Assembly (NCBI RefSeq): GCF_001667375.1
Contig: NZ_LZIN01000038.1
Coordinates: forward strand, 166,806-230,805
Length of the DNA: 64,000 nt
From: Mycolicibacter sinensis
GTDB lineage: Bacteria; Actinomycetota; Actinomycetes; Mycobacteriales; Mycobacteriaceae
Direction: 5' to 3'
A model generated the notes under the pieces. That model worked only from the letters and a program-made list of their open reading frames with translations, was not told the origin of the DNA and did no database searches. Position numbers and translations under genes: made by a program. Positions within the stretch are counted from its first letter, which is position 1. Every line of letters begins with the position of its first letter. Shown here in pieces: positions 8,297 to 17,815 of the stretch.

Positions 8297-9268
8297 GTGA
8301 ACTCCGACCAGCTGGCCGACCGGCTTTCGCAGGTGCTGGCGCCGGTGTTGGGTCCGGTCACCGTCGAGGCGCTGCGCGCCCTGACCGGCGGGGCCAGTAG
8401 AACCACCTGGGCATTCGACGCGATCGGGGACTCCGGGCGACGAGCGTTGATCCTGCGCACCGGCCCGCCCGATGAGAGCAACGCCAGCATGGAGTTGGAA
8501 GCACACGCCCAACGCGCCGCACGTCAAGCCGGTGCCCCGGTGCCGACCGTCCTGTTGGCAGACAATTCCACTGCGGCACTGGGTAATCCGTTTCTGATCT
8601 GCGATGCGGTCGCCGGCGAGACAGTGGTTCGGCGCATCGACCGCCAGCTCGAAGACACCGGACGCGAAGCCCTGCTGCAGCAGTGCGCGCAGGCGCTGGC
8701 CGCCATCCACCGCGCCGACCCCGCGGGGATCGCGCTGAGCGCCGAGGACCAGCTCGTTGCCTGCCGCAGCCAGCTCGACGCGATGCACGACACCACCGCC
8801 CCCTTCGAGTGGGCGTTTCGCTGGCTGGAGTCCCACCGGCCGCCGGCCGCGCAGCCGCAGCTGGTGCACGGCGACTTCCGGATGGGCAACCTGATCGTCG
8901 ATGGCGCCGAGCTGGCGGCGGTGCTGGACTGGGAGCTGGTGCACCTCGGCGACGGCTGCGAGGACCTGGCCTGGTTCTGTTTGCGGGCCTGGCGGTTCGG
9001 TGCGCCGATCGACCGCGGCGCCGGCGGACTGGGGGCGATCGAGGCGTTCCTGACCGCCTATGAGCAGGCCGCCGGCATCCAGGTCGACCGCCGGCGGTTC
9101 GACTGGTGGCTGACGATGGGCACGCTGCGGTGGGGAATCATCTGCCGCTACCAGGCCGAACGCCATCTGAGCGGTCAGGCCCGCTCGGTGGAGCTGGCCA
9201 CGATCGGGCGGCGGGTCTCCGAAACCGAATGGGACCTGCTGCGGCTGCTCGACGGAGTGAAGCCGTGA
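8297..9268 (+). CDS. Phosphotransferase family protein (aminoglycoside-phosphotransferase fold)
   Basis: A 323-aa kinase-like APH-fold protein. LVHGDFRMGNLIV (HGDxxxxN catalytic loop) and VLDWELVHLGDGCEDLAW (metal-binding DxE and following Asp) are intact. GTG 8297 has AGGAGG 5 bp upstream. Proteins of this fold next to acyl-CoA dehydrogenases are common in actinobacterial lipid or aromatic catabolism and resemble the N-terminal kinase domain of ACAD10/11-type enzymes, where phosphorylation of a hydroxyacyl-CoA is thought to precede elimination. That role is inferred; antibiotic resistance is unlikely. Confidence 0.85.
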   Translation: MNSDQLADRLSQVLAPVLGPVTVEALRALTGGASRTTWAFDAIGDSGRRALILRTGPPDESNASMELEAHAQRAARQAGAPVPTVLLADNSTAALGNPFLICDAVAGETVVRRIDRQLEDTGREALLQQCAQALAAIHRADPAGIALSAEDQLVACRSQLDAMHDTTAPFEWAFRWLESHRPPAAQPQLVHGDFRMGNLIVDGAELAAVLDWELVHLGDGCEDLAWFCLRAWRFGAPIDRGAGGLGAIEAFLTAYEQAAGIQVDRRRFDWWLTMGTLRWGIICRYQAERHLSGQARSVELATIGRRVSETEWDLLRLLDGVKP

Positions 9269-9609
9269 CCGGCCGCCGGCCCACTGCCGCCGAGCTCGTC
9301 GCCGCGGTCGCCGAATTCCTCGACACGGCGTTTGTGGACCGCGAGGGCGGGCCCGGCACCGACGGCCAGGTCCGGTTCCACGCCCGGGTGGCCGCCAACG
9401 CGCTGCGGATCGTCGAACGGGAGTTAGGCGATACCTCCAGCAGCGCCGCGACCCAAGCGCTGGCCGACTTGGCTTTCGCCGACGAGGCCGCGCTGGCCGC
9501 CGCGATCCGCGCCGGTGAGTTCGACGAGCGACCCGATGCGCTCACCGCCTGTTTGTACGCGCTGGTACGGCACCGGCTGGCGATCGACCACCCCGGCTAT
9601 GACGTGTAA
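9265..9609 (+). CDS. DUF6285-like small conserved protein
   Basis: A 114-aa, mostly helical acidic protein starting at a GTG that overlaps the phosphotransferase stop as GTGA. Internal features are RPTAAELVAAVAEFLDT at the N-terminus, a FHARVAANALRIVERE helix and a HRLAIDHPGY C-terminus. This pattern matches my recollection of the DUF6285 family, which is usually encoded directly after an APH-fold kinase. The overlap implies obligate co-expression, possibly as a kinase partner. Biochemical function is unknown. Confidence 0.7.
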   Translation: MTGRRPTAAELVAAVAEFLDTAFVDREGGPGTDGQVRFHARVAANALRIVERELGDTSSSAATQALADLAFADEAALAAAIRAGEFDERPDALTACLYALVRHRLAIDHPGYDV

Positions 9610-9695
9610 CGAACCGCCCGTCGCTTAGAGTCACTGCGCGACAGTCACTTCGACGGCGCTCGGCCAAACCCGCTCTATCGCTGCAACGCGGGCAG

Positions 9696-9708
9696 TAGCA
9701 TCTGCAGC
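9696..9708 (+). promoter_or_regulatory. Leaderless-type promoter element before the receiver-like gene
   Basis: TAGCAT (9696-9701) fits the mycobacterial TANNNT -10 motif and is followed by exactly 7 nt before the GTG at 9709. No Shine-Dalgarno sequence precedes that GTG. This spacing is the hallmark of a leaderless mRNA starting at the start codon. Confidence 0.45.
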
Positions 9709-10122
9709 GTGTCTGACTCCACACCTTCCTCCGAAGCACTGCGGATTCTGGTCTACAGTGACGACGCCGCGACCCGCGCCAGGGTCATGACCGCATTGGG
9801 TAAGCAATTGCACCCGGATCTGCCGAAGTTGAGTTATGTCGAAGTCGCGACGGAACCGGTGGTGATCCGGCAGATGGATGCCGGGGGAATCGACCTCGCC
9901 ATCCTGGACGGGGAGGCCACCCCGGCCGGCGGAATGGGCATCTGCAAACAGCTCAAAGACGAGATCGCGCCCTGCCCGCCGATCGTGGTTCTGACCGGCC
10001 GCGCCGACGACGTCTGGCTGGCGAGATGGTCGCACGCCGACGCCGCGCTGGCACACCCGGTCGACCCCATGGCACTGAGCCGCGCGGTGCTGGGTCTGCT
10101 GCGCACGCCGACCGGGAGTTAG
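9709..10122 (+). CDS. Degenerate response-regulator receiver protein (Rv3143-like)
   Basis: A 137-aa stand-alone receiver fold with no output domain. Acidic Asp18-Asp19, the phosphoacceptor-position Asp67 (LAILDGEA) and Thr96 (VVLTGRADD) are present. The invariant receiver lysine of the KP motif is replaced by His116 in AHPVDP. No histidine kinase is adjacent. Size and position immediately upstream of the nuo operon match M. tuberculosis Rv3143. The missing lysine suggests altered or absent phosphorylation signalling; a regulatory link to complex I is inferred only from conserved position. Confidence 0.8.
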   Translation: MSDSTPSSEALRILVYSDDAATRARVMTALGKQLHPDLPKLSYVEVATEPVVIRQMDAGGIDLAILDGEATPAGGMGICKQLKDEIAPCPPIVVLTGRADDVWLARWSHADAALAHPVDPMALSRAVLGLLRTPTGS

Positions 10123-10169
10123 GGCGACCTCAGAAGCGAATTGCGCTGTGGCCGTTGACCGCTGCAGTA

Positions 10170-10185
10170 GGTGACGCCGGTCACA
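10170..10185. promoter_or_regulatory. Crp/Cmr-type binding site upstream of nuoA
   Basis: GGTGA-CGCCGG-TCACA matches the Crp-type consensus TGTGA-N6-TCACA at 9 of the 10 specified positions; only the first base differs. It lies about 100 bp before nuoA. It would place cAMP-receptor-protein control (the Rv3676 family in mycobacteria) over complex I expression. This is a motif match only. Confidence 0.55.
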
Positions 10186-10207
10186 GTTGCCGCCAATTTC
10201 GGATTCT

Positions 10208-10238
10208 TTGAGATCGCCCCGTTGCTGCGGGCTAGGCT
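10208..10238 (+). promoter_or_regulatory. Candidate nuo operon promoter
   Basis: TTGAGA (10208-10213) and TAGGCT (10233-10238) could serve as -35 and -10 with a 19-bp spacer. Transcription would then begin near 10245, with the Crp-like site centred about 67 bp upstream. The spacer is at the long end, so this is tentative. Confidence 0.35.
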
Positions 10239-10285
10239 GTGCCTGAACTCACATCGACGCCCGGAAGGGAACTACGTCACCGCGT

Positions 10286-10663
10286 ATGAACCTGTACATG
10301 CCGATCTTGGTGCTCGCCGCGCTGGCCGCCGGTTTCGCCGTATTTTCCGTGGTCATAGCGCCGCTGGTCGGCCCCAAGCGCTACAACCGGGCGAAGCTGG
10401 AAGCCTACGAGTGCGGGATCGAGCCCACCGACCAGCCGGTGAGCGGGCCGCACGCCCCGCCCGGTCAGCGCTTCCCGGTGAAGTACTACCTGACCGCGAT
10501 GCTGTTCATCGTCTTCGACATCGAAATCGTTTTTCTCTACCCCTGGGCGGTCGCCTTCGACAAGCTCGGGGTGTTCGCCCTCATCGAAATGGTGCTGTTC
10601 GCCGCCGTCGTCTTCGTCGCATACGCCTACGTCTGGCGGCGCGGCGGCCTGAATTGGGATTGA
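10286..10663 (+). CDS. nuoA: NADH-quinone oxidoreductase subunit A
   Basis: A 125-aa membrane subunit of complex I. There are three hydrophobic helices (about residues 4-27, 67-90 and 95-115). The conserved YECGIEP loop (43-49) contains the cysteine that lies at the quinone-site interface. [20 protein letters not shown] is the family signature. The start at ATG 10286 matches the mycobacterial NuoA N-terminus, although the nearest purine-rich ribosome site (GGAAGGGA) is unusually distant. It is the first gene of a 14-gene nuo operon, 23 bp before nuoB. Confidence 0.96.
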   Translation: MNLYMPILVLAALAAGFAVFSVVIAPLVGPKRYNRAKLEAYECGIEPTDQPVSGPHAPPGQRFPVKYYLTAMLFIVFDIEIVFLYPWAVAFDKLGVFALIEMVLFAAVVFVAYAYVWRRGGLNWD

Positions 10664-10686
10664 GTGGGGAGTAGGCGGGCTTACAT

Positions 10687-11241
10687 ATGGGACTAGAAGA
10701 GCAGCTGCCGAGCGGTCTCCTGTTGTCTACCGTGGAGGACCTGGCCGGCTATTTCCGCAAAGGCTCGCTGTGGCCGGCAACCTTCGGGCTGGCCTGTTGC
10801 GCGATCGAGATGATGTCGTCGATGGCGCCGGATTACGACATCTCCCGGTTCGGCATGGAAGTGTTCCGGGCCTCGCCTCGCCAGGCCGACCTGATGATCG
10901 TGGCCGGCCGGGTCAGCCAGAAGATGGCGCCGGTGCTTCGGCAGATCTACGACCAGATGGTGGAACCCAAGTGGGTGCTGTCGATGGGCGTGTGTGCCTC
11001 CTCGGGCGGGATGTTCAACAACTACGCCATCGTGCAGGGGGTGGACCATGTCGTCCCGGTCGACATCTATCTGCCCGGCTGCCCGCCCCGGCCGGAGATG
11101 CTGATGTACGCGATCCTCAAGCTGCACGAGAAGATTCGCGACATGCCGTTGGGTGCCAACCGGGAGCAGGTGATCACCGCGACCGAGGAGGCGGCCCTGT
11201 CGGCCCCGTCCACGTGGCAGATGAGGGGGTTGCTGCGGTGA
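10687..11241 (+). CDS. nuoB: NADH-quinone oxidoreductase subunit B
   Basis: A 184-aa peripheral-arm subunit. The tandem Cys37-Cys38, with Cys103 and Cys132 (LPGCPPRPE), are the four ligands of the N2 [4Fe-4S] cluster that reduces quinone. Conserved [10 protein letters not shown] and [16 protein letters not shown] segments confirm the identity. Its stop overlaps the nuoC GTG, consistent with translational coupling. Confidence 0.97.
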   Translation: MGLEEQLPSGLLLSTVEDLAGYFRKGSLWPATFGLACCAIEMMSSMAPDYDISRFGMEVFRASPRQADLMIVAGRVSQKMAPVLRQIYDQMVEPKWVLSMGVCASSGGMFNNYAIVQGVDHVVPVDIYLPGCPPRPEMLMYAILKLHEKIRDMPLGANREQVITATEEAALSAPSTWQMRGLLR

Positions 11242-11939
11242 GCCAGGGCACTGTCGACGGTGACGACCGGGGCGACAGCGAAGATGTGATCAGGGTCCGC
11301 CGCGGCCTGTTCGGGGCGAGGGGCACCGGCGACACGTCCGGCTATGGGCGGCTGGTGGCCGAGGCCGCGCTACCCGGGGAAACTCCACGGCCCTACGGCG
11401 GGTACTTCGACGAACTCGTGGACACTCTCGCCGCGGCGCTGGAGCGCGAAGGCGTCGAATTCGCCGACGCTGTAGAGAAAGTAGTGGTCTACCGCGACGA
11501 GCTGACCCTGTACGTCCACCGGGCACGGCTGCCGGCGGTCGCTCAGCTGCTGCGCGACGAACCGGCCCTGCGCTTCGAGCTGAGCCTCGGGGTCTCCGGC
11601 GTGCACTACCCCGCCGACAGCGACCGCGAGCTGCACGCGGTCTACCCGTTGCGATCCATCACCCACAGCCGCCGCGTCCGGCTGGAAGTCACCGCCCCGG
11701 ACGCCGACCCGCACATTCCCTCGCTGTACGGGATCTACCCCACCACCGACTGGCACGAACGCGAAACCTACGACTTCTTCGGGATCATCTTCGACGGCCA
11801 CCCGTCCCTGACCCGGATCCAGATGCCCGACGACTGGCACGGCCACCCACAGCGCAAGGACTACCCGTTGGGCGGTATCCCGGTCGAGTACAAGGGCGCG
11901 CAGATACCGCCGCCGGACCAGCGGAGGGCCTACACGTAA
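11238..11939 (+). CDS. nuoC: NADH-quinone oxidoreductase subunit C
   Basis: A 233-aa subunit of the hydrophilic arm. The GTG start at 11238 overlaps the nuoB stop (GTGA); the open frame extends further upstream inside nuoB and that part is not used. The hallmark C-terminal region [18 protein letters not shown] (around 175-192) and RKDYPLGG are present. NuoC is separate from NuoD, unlike the fused form in enterobacteria. Its TAA overlaps the nuoD ATG. Confidence 0.95.
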   Translation: MSQGTVDGDDRGDSEDVIRVRRGLFGARGTGDTSGYGRLVAEAALPGETPRPYGGYFDELVDTLAAALEREGVEFADAVEKVVVYRDELTLYVHRARLPAVAQLLRDEPALRFELSLGVSGVHYPADSDRELHAVYPLRSITHSRRVRLEVTAPDADPHIPSLYGIYPTTDWHERETYDFFGIIFDGHPSLTRIQMPDDWHGHPQRKDYPLGGIPVEYKGAQIPPPDQRRAYT

Positions 11940-13243
11940 TGAGCACCGAGACGCCCCGCACCGTCCTGAACGTCGGCGGGCAGGAATGGGAGCAGGTGGT
12001 CGAAGCGGCCAAGGCCGCCGACCCCGGCGAACGCATCGTCGTCAACATGGGGCCCCAGCACCCCTCGACGCACGGCGTGCTACGGCTGATCCTCGAACTC
12101 GACGGCGAGACGGTGACCGAAGCCCGTTGCGGCATCGGCTATCTGCACACCGGTATCGAGAAGAACCTGGAAGCCCGTTATTGGACACAGGGCGTCACCT
12201 TCGTCACGCGGATGGACTACCTGTCGCCGTTCTTCAACGAAGTCGCCTACTGCCTCGGCGTGGAGAAGCTGCTCGGCGTCACCGACGAAATTCCGCAGCG
12301 GGTCAACGTGATCCGGGTGCTGATGATGGAGCTGAACCGGATCTCGTCGCACCTGGTCGCGCTGGCCACTGGCGGTATGGAACTCGGCGCGCTGTCGGTG
12401 ATGCTGTTCGGGTTCCGGGAACGTGAGCTGGTGCTCGACATCTTTGAGACCATCACCGGCCTGCGGATGAACCACCAATACATCCGGCCCGGCGGGGTCT
12501 CGGTGGACCTGCCCGACGAGGTGATTCCGCAGATCCGCGACTTCCTCGAGCTGATGCCCAAGCGGCTCAAGGACATCGAGGACCTGCTCACCGACAACTA
12601 CATCTGGAAGGCCCGCACCAAGGGCGTGGGCTACCTGGACCTGACCGGGTGCATGGCGCTGGGCATCACCGGCCCCGTGCTGCGGTCCACCGGCCTGCCT
12701 TATGACGTCCGCCGGGAAGAGCCGTATTGCGGCTATCAGGACTACGAGTTCGAGGTGATCACCGATGACGGCTGTGATGCCTACGGCCGGTACCTGATCC
12801 GCATCGCGGAGATCAAGGAGTCACTGAAAATCGTCGAGCAATGTCTAGACAAGTTGCGGCCCGGACCGGTCATGATCGAAGACCGCAAGATCGCCTGGCC
12901 GGGCGACCTGACGGTGGGCCCGGACGGGCAAGGCAACTCCGAGGAGCACATCGGCTGGATCATGGGCCACTCGATGGAGGGGCTGATCCACCACTTCAAG
13001 CGGGTCACCGAGGACCTGTGGGTGCCGCCTGGTCAGGTGTTCGTCTCCGTCGAGTCGCCCCGCGGCGAGCTCGGGGTGCACATGGTCAGCGACGGCGGCA
13101 CCCGGCCCTACCGGGTGCACTACCGGGATCCGTCGTTCACCAACCTGCAAGCCGTCGCCGCTATGAGTGAGGGCGGGCTGATCGCCGACGTGATCGCTGC
13201 GGTCGCCAGCCTCGACCCGGTGATGGGCGGGGTGGACCGGTGA
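11939..13243 (+). CDS. nuoD: NADH-quinone oxidoreductase subunit D
   Basis: A 434-aa, 49-kDa-type subunit homologous to the large subunit of NiFe hydrogenases without metal ligands. [20 protein letters not shown], the conserved quinone-pocket histidine segment, starts near residue 38. [22 protein letters not shown] and [10 protein letters not shown] follow. With NuoB it forms the quinone reduction site. It is slightly overlapped by nuoC and nuoE. Confidence 0.97.
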   Translation: MSTETPRTVLNVGGQEWEQVVEAAKAADPGERIVVNMGPQHPSTHGVLRLILELDGETVTEARCGIGYLHTGIEKNLEARYWTQGVTFVTRMDYLSPFFNEVAYCLGVEKLLGVTDEIPQRVNVIRVLMMELNRISSHLVALATGGMELGALSVMLFGFRERELVLDIFETITGLRMNHQYIRPGGVSVDLPDEVIPQIRDFLELMPKRLKDIEDLLTDNYIWKARTKGVGYLDLTGCMALGITGPVLRSTGLPYDVRREEPYCGYQDYEFEVITDDGCDAYGRYLIRIAEIKESLKIVEQCLDKLRPGPVMIEDRKIAWPGDLTVGPDGQGNSEEHIGWIMGHSMEGLIHHFKRVTEDLWVPPGQVFVSVESPRGELGVHMVSDGGTRPYRVHYRDPSFTNLQAVAAMSEGGLIADVIAAVASLDPVMGGVDR

Positions 13244-14061
13244 GCCAGACGAACGGTCAGACCGAGAAGACCGGGCGGGGCCGCTTGATGCCGGCCACCG
13301 CCGGCACCGACGGCAAGCGGGTGTTTCTGCAGCTGGGCCGCCCACCGGAGGAGCCCAACCAGTTCAACCACCCGGAAGCGCCGCGCGCCTACTCCCAGGA
13401 AGTCCGGTCCCGGCTCGAGGCCGACGCCAAGGAGATCATCGCCCGCTACCCGCAGCCGCGTTCGGCGATCCTGCCGCTGCTGCATCTGGTGCAGGCCGAA
13501 GACTCCTACATCACCCCGGCCGGCATGTCGTTCGTCGCCGACGTGCTCGGGCTGACCCACGCCGATGTCGCCGGGGTCGCCTCGTTCTACTCGATGTACC
13601 GGCGCAAACCGACCGGCGACTACCTGGTGGGCGTGTGCACCAACACGCTGTGTGCGGTGATGGGCGGCGACGCCATCTACGACGCCCTCAAGGAGCATCT
13701 GGACGTCAATGACGAGCAGACCACCGCCGACGGCAAGGTCACCCTGGAGCGCATCGAGTGCAACGCCGCTTGTGACTGCGCGCCGGTGGTGATGGTCAAC
13801 TGGGAGTTCTTCGACCAGCAGACGCCGGAGACGGCGCGCGACCTCACCGATGCGCTGCGTTCCGGCACCGAGGTGCGTCCCAGCCGCGGGCTGCCGCTGA
13901 CCAGCTTCCGCGAAACCTCCCGGGTACTCGCGGGGTTCGCCGATGGGCGTCCGGACGACGGTCAGGGCGGACCGGCCGGGCCGACGCTGGCGGGGCTGCG
14001 CTTCGCCCAGGAGCACGGCATGGCCGCGCCGGAATCCGACGCCGACGGGGGGCAACAGTGA
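13240..14061 (+). CDS. nuoE: NADH-quinone oxidoreductase subunit E
   Basis: A 273-aa, 24-kDa-type subunit carrying the N1a [2Fe-2S] cluster. Cysteines are in VCTNTLCAV (Cx4C) and [10 protein letters not shown] (Cx3C). The [16 protein letters not shown] helix and [13 protein letters not shown] are typical. The N-terminus and the proline/glycine-rich C-terminus extend beyond the minimal family length, as in other mycobacteria. It works with NuoF in the NADH-oxidising module. GTG start, with 4-bp overlaps at both ends. Confidence 0.95.
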   Translation: MSQTNGQTEKTGRGRLMPATAGTDGKRVFLQLGRPPEEPNQFNHPEAPRAYSQEVRSRLEADAKEIIARYPQPRSAILPLLHLVQAEDSYITPAGMSFVADVLGLTHADVAGVASFYSMYRRKPTGDYLVGVCTNTLCAVMGGDAIYDALKEHLDVNDEQTTADGKVTLERIECNAACDCAPVVMVNWEFFDQQTPETARDLTDALRSGTEVRPSRGLPLTSFRETSRVLAGFADGRPDDGQGGPAGPTLAGLRFAQEHGMAAPESDADGGQQ

Positions 14062-15404
14062 CGTCTCCCCCGCCGACCGCGGCGACCGCGCTGACCCCGG
14101 TCCTGAGCAGCTACTGGGACGATCCGGAGTCCTGGACGCTGGAAACCTACCGCCGGCACGGCGGCTATGTCGGTATGCGCAAGGCGCTGGCCATGGAACC
14201 CGATGACGTCATCGAGCTGGTCAAGGAATCCGGGCTGCGCGGCCGGGGCGGCGCCGGGTTCTCCACTGGGACCAAGTGGTCGTTCGTGCCGCAAGGCGAT
14301 CAAGGCGCCGCAGCCAAACCTCATTACCTGCTGGTCAACGCCGATGAGTCCGAACCCGGCACCTGCAAGGACATGCCGCTGATGCTGGCGACGCCGCACG
14401 TGCTCATCGAGGGCATGATCATCTGTTGCCACGCGATCCGCGCCCGCCACGCTTTCATCTACGTGCGCGGTGAGGTGCTGCCGATCGTGCGTCGGCTGCA
14501 GAACGCGGTGGCCGAAGCCTACGCAGCAGGGCTGTTGGGCACCGACATCGACGGCACGGGATTCGACCTGGACATCACGGTGCACGCCGGGGCCGGCGCC
14601 TACATCTGCGGCGAGGAGACCGCGCTGATCGAGTCGCTGGAGGGCTACCGGGGCCAGCCGCGGCTACGGCCGCCGTTCCCCGCGGTCGCGGGCCTGTACG
14701 CCTCACCGACGGTGGTCAACAACGTCGAATCGATCGCCAGTGTGCCGTCGATCCTGCGTAACGGGGCGGAGTGGTTCCGCTCGATGGGCACCGAGAAGTC
14801 CCGCGGCTACACGCTGTATTCGCTGTCCGGGCACGTGAACCGGCCCGGCCAATACGAGGCGCCGCTCGGCATCACGCTGCGTGAGCTGCTCGAGTACGCC
14901 GGCGGGATCCGCGACGGCCATCGGCTGAAGTTCTGGACGCCGGGCGGATCCTCAACACCGCTGCTGACCGAAGAACACCTCGACATCCCGCTGGATTACG
15001 AGGGTATGGCGTCGGCCGGATCGATGTTGGGCACCAAGGCCCTGCAGATCTTCGACGAGACCACCTGCGTGGTGCGCGCGGCCATGCGCTGGTCGGAGTT
15101 CTACAAGCATGAGTCCTGCGGCAAGTGCACCCCGTGTCGTGAGGGCACCTACTGGCTGGTCCCGATCTACGAACGCCTCGAGACGGGCCGCGGCACCCCC
15201 GAAGACCTCGACACCTTGCTCGACATCGCCGACGTGCTGTTCGGAAAGTCTTTCTGCGCCTTGGGCGATGGTGCGGCGATGCCGGTGAAGTCGTCGATCG
15301 AGTACTTCCGTGACGAGTACATCGCCCACCTTGACGGGGGCTGCCCGTTCGACCCGAAAGCGAGCATGTTCGTGCCCAACGGATCTCACGGCGGTGTGGC
15401 GTGA
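14058..15404 (+). CDS. nuoF: NADH-quinone oxidoreductase subunit F
   Basis: A 448-aa, 51-kDa-type subunit. [13 protein letters not shown] (around 61-73) is the NADH-binding glycine-rich loop, [12 protein letters not shown] binds FMN, and [16 protein letters not shown] is conserved. The [15 protein letters not shown] motif with a later Cys in FCALGDGA provides the ligands for the N3 [4Fe-4S] cluster. This is the entry point for NADH electrons. It overlaps nuoE and nuoG by 4 bp. Confidence 0.97.
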   Translation: MTSPPPTAATALTPVLSSYWDDPESWTLETYRRHGGYVGMRKALAMEPDDVIELVKESGLRGRGGAGFSTGTKWSFVPQGDQGAAAKPHYLLVNADESEPGTCKDMPLMLATPHVLIEGMIICCHAIRARHAFIYVRGEVLPIVRRLQNAVAEAYAAGLLGTDIDGTGFDLDITVHAGAGAYICGEETALIESLEGYRGQPRLRPPFPAVAGLYASPTVVNNVESIASVPSILRNGAEWFRSMGTEKSRGYTLYSLSGHVNRPGQYEAPLGITLRELLEYAGGIRDGHRLKFWTPGGSSTPLLTEEHLDIPLDYEGMASAGSMLGTKALQIFDETTCVVRAAMRWSEFYKHESCGKCTPCREGTYWLVPIYERLETGRGTPEDLDTLLDIADVLFGKSFCALGDGAAMPVKSSIEYFRDEYIAHLDGGCPFDPKASMFVPNGSHGGVA

Positions 15405-17815
15405 CTCAACCCCCTCAGGCCGACGGCCAGGAGTCGGTGACGTTCACCATCGACGACCGGCAGATCACGGTTCCCAAGGGCACCTTGATCATTCGGGCCG
15501 CCGAGCAACTGGGTATCGAGATCCCGCGGTTCTGCGATCATCCGCTGCTGGATCCGGTCGCCTGGTGCCGGCAATGCATGGTCGAGGTGGAGGGCCAGCG
15601 CAAACCGCAACCGTCCTGCGCGGTCGCCGCCGCCGACGGCATGGTGGTACGCACCCAGCACACCTCCGCCGAAGCCGACCGGGCCCAGCACCTGGTGATG
15701 GAACTGCTGCTGATCAACCACCCGCTGGACTGCCCGACCTGCGACAAGGGCGGCGAGTGCCCGCTGCAGAACCAGGCGATGACCCACGGCCGCACCGAGA
15801 CCCGCTTCGAAGAGGCCAAGCGCACCTTTCCCAAGCCGATCAACATCTCCTCCCAGGTCCTGCTCGACCGGGACCGCTGCATCCTGTGCGCACGCTGCAC
15901 CCGGTTCTCCGACGAGATCGCCGGGGACAAGTTCATCGAGATGATGGACCGCGGCGCCCTGCAGCAGGTCGCGATCTACACCGAGACGCCGTTCGACTCC
16001 TACTTCTCCGGCAACACCGTGCAGATCTGCCCGGTAGGCGCGCTCACCGGCGCCTCCTACCGGTTCCGGGCCCGACCGTTCGACCTGGTGTCCACACCCA
16101 GTGTCTGCGAGCACTGCGCGGCCGGCTGCGCCCAGCGCACCGACCACCGCCGCGGCAAGGTGATGCGCCGGATGGCCGGCGACGACCCGAACGTCAACGA
16201 AGAGTGGAACTGCGACAAGGGGCGCTGGGCCTTCACCTACGCCGTGCAGCCCGACCGGGTCGGCACCCCGCTGGTGCGCGATGACGCCGGGAACCTGGTC
16301 CCCACCTCGTGGCCGCACGCGCTGGCGGTGGCGGCGCGCGGATTGGCCGCCGCACGCGGGCGCACCGGCGTGCTGGTCGGCGGCCGGACGACCGCCGAAG
16401 ATGCCTACGGTTACGCCAAATTCGCCCGGGTGGCGTTGCACGGAGATGACATCGACTTCCGGGCGCGCACCCAGTCCGCCGAGGAAGCCGCGTTCCTGGC
16501 CGCCCGGGTGGCCGGGCGCGGCAGCTCAGGGCCGTTCGGGGTCACCTACGCCGACCTGGAAGCCGCTGCCACCGTGTTGCTGGTCGGCCTGGAACCCGAG
16601 GAAGAGTCGCCGATCATCTTCCTGCGGCTGCGCAAAGCCGCCCGCAAGAAGAACACCCGGGTGTTCTCCGTCGCGCCGTTCGCCGATCGCGCACTGACCA
16701 AGATGTTCGGCACCTTGCTGCCCGCGGTGCCGGGCGGCGAGGCGGCGGTGCTGGACGACCTGCATGACGACCAGGACCTCGGGCAGTTGCTGCGCCAGCC
16801 CGGTGCGGTGGTGCTGGTCGGCGAGCGGTTGGCGGGCTCACCCGGCGCATTGTCCGCGGCGGTCCGACTGGCCGAGGCGACCGGGGCACGACTGGCCTGG
16901 GTGCCGCGTCGTGCCGGAGAGCGCGGCGCCCTGGAGGCCGGTGCCCTGCCCGGGCTGTTGCCCGGCGGGCGTCCGCTGGGCGAGGCGGCGGCGCGGGCCG
17001 AGGTCGCACAGGCCTGGGGCCTCCAGAGCCCCGACGATCTGCCGTCGCAGCCCGGGCGCGACACCGACGCCATCCTGGCGGCCGCCGCCGACGGGACACT
17101 GGGCGCGCTGGTGGTCGGCGGGGTCGAACCGGCTGACCTGGCCGACCCCGCTGCGGCGCTGGCCGCCCTGGACGCGGTCGAATTCCTGGTCAGCATCGAG
17201 TTGCGGCACAGCGAGGTCACCGAGCGCGCCGACGTGGTGTTGCCGAGCGCGGCGGCGGTGGAGAAGTCCGGCACCTACCTGAACTGGGAGGGCCGCCCCC
17301 GCCGGTTCGGTGTGGCGCTGGGTGAGCGCGGCACCCTGTCGGATCTGCGGGTGCTCGATGCGCTCGCCGAGGAGATGGGCGTAGCGCTGAAGCTTTCCAC
17401 CGTGGAGGCAGCGCGCGACGAGCTGGCCCGGCTGGGTGGCTGGGACGGCCAGCGGGCAGCCGCGCCCGATATGCCGCCGGGTACTCCGGGGCAGCCCGAG
17501 GCGGGCGAGGCCGTGCTGGCCAGCTGGCGGATGCTGCTGGACAACGGACTGATGCAGGCCGGTGAACCGAACCTGGCCGCCACCGCCCGCAAGCCGGTGG
17601 CCCGGCTGGCGGCGACGACGGCTACCGAGATCGGTGCCGCGCCGGGCGATCCGGTCACGGTCAGCACCGAGCAGGGCGACATCACCTTGCCGTTGGTCAT
17701 CACCGAGATGCCGGACCGGGTGGTGTGGTTGCCGATGAATTCTTCTGACTCAGCGGTGCACCGCAATCTCGGGGTCGGCCCGGGTGCGGTGGTACGGATT
17801 GGACGCAGACCATGA
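15401..17815 (+). CDS. nuoG: NADH-quinone oxidoreductase subunit G
   Basis: An 804-aa, 75-kDa-type subunit. An N-terminal ferredoxin domain carries the N1b cysteines ([15 protein letters not shown] region), [17 protein letters not shown] holds the N5 ligands, and [11 protein letters not shown] with ICPVGAL holds N4. Further on, CEHCAAGC plus a Cys exactly 27 residues later (NCDKGRW) forms the optional N7 [4Fe-4S] motif. The C-terminal half is molybdopterin-oxidoreductase-like but without a catalytic role. GTG start overlapping nuoF. Confidence 0.96.
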   Translation: MTQPPQADGQESVTFTIDDRQITVPKGTLIIRAAEQLGIEIPRFCDHPLLDPVAWCRQCMVEVEGQRKPQPSCAVAAADGMVVRTQHTSAEADRAQHLVMELLLINHPLDCPTCDKGGECPLQNQAMTHGRTETRFEEAKRTFPKPINISSQVLLDRDRCILCARCTRFSDEIAGDKFIEMMDRGALQQVAIYTETPFDSYFSGNTVQICPVGALTGASYRFRARPFDLVSTPSVCEHCAAGCAQRTDHRRGKVMRRMAGDDPNVNEEWNCDKGRWAFTYAVQPDRVGTPLVRDDAGNLVPTSWPHALAVAARGLAAARGRTGVLVGGRTTAEDAYGYAKFARVALHGDDIDFRARTQSAEEAAFLAARVAGRGSSGPFGVTYADLEAAATVLLVGLEPEEESPIIFLRLRKAARKKNTRVFSVAPFADRALTKMFGTLLPAVPGGEAAVLDDLHDDQDLGQLLRQPGAVVLVGERLAGSPGALSAAVRLAEATGARLAWVPRRAGERGALEAGALPGLLPGGRPLGEAAARAEVAQAWGLQSPDDLPSQPGRDTDAILAAAADGTLGALVVGGVEPADLADPAAALAALDAVEFLVSIELRHSEVTERADVVLPSAAAVEKSGTYLNWEGRPRRFGVALGERGTLSDLRVLDALAEEMGVALKLSTVEAARDELARLGGWDGQRAAAPDMPPGTPGQPEAGEAVLASWRMLLDNGLMQAGEPNLAATARKPVARLAATTATEIGAAPGDPVTVSTEQGDITLPLVITEMPDRVVWLPMNSSDSAVHRNLGVGPGAVVRIGRRP

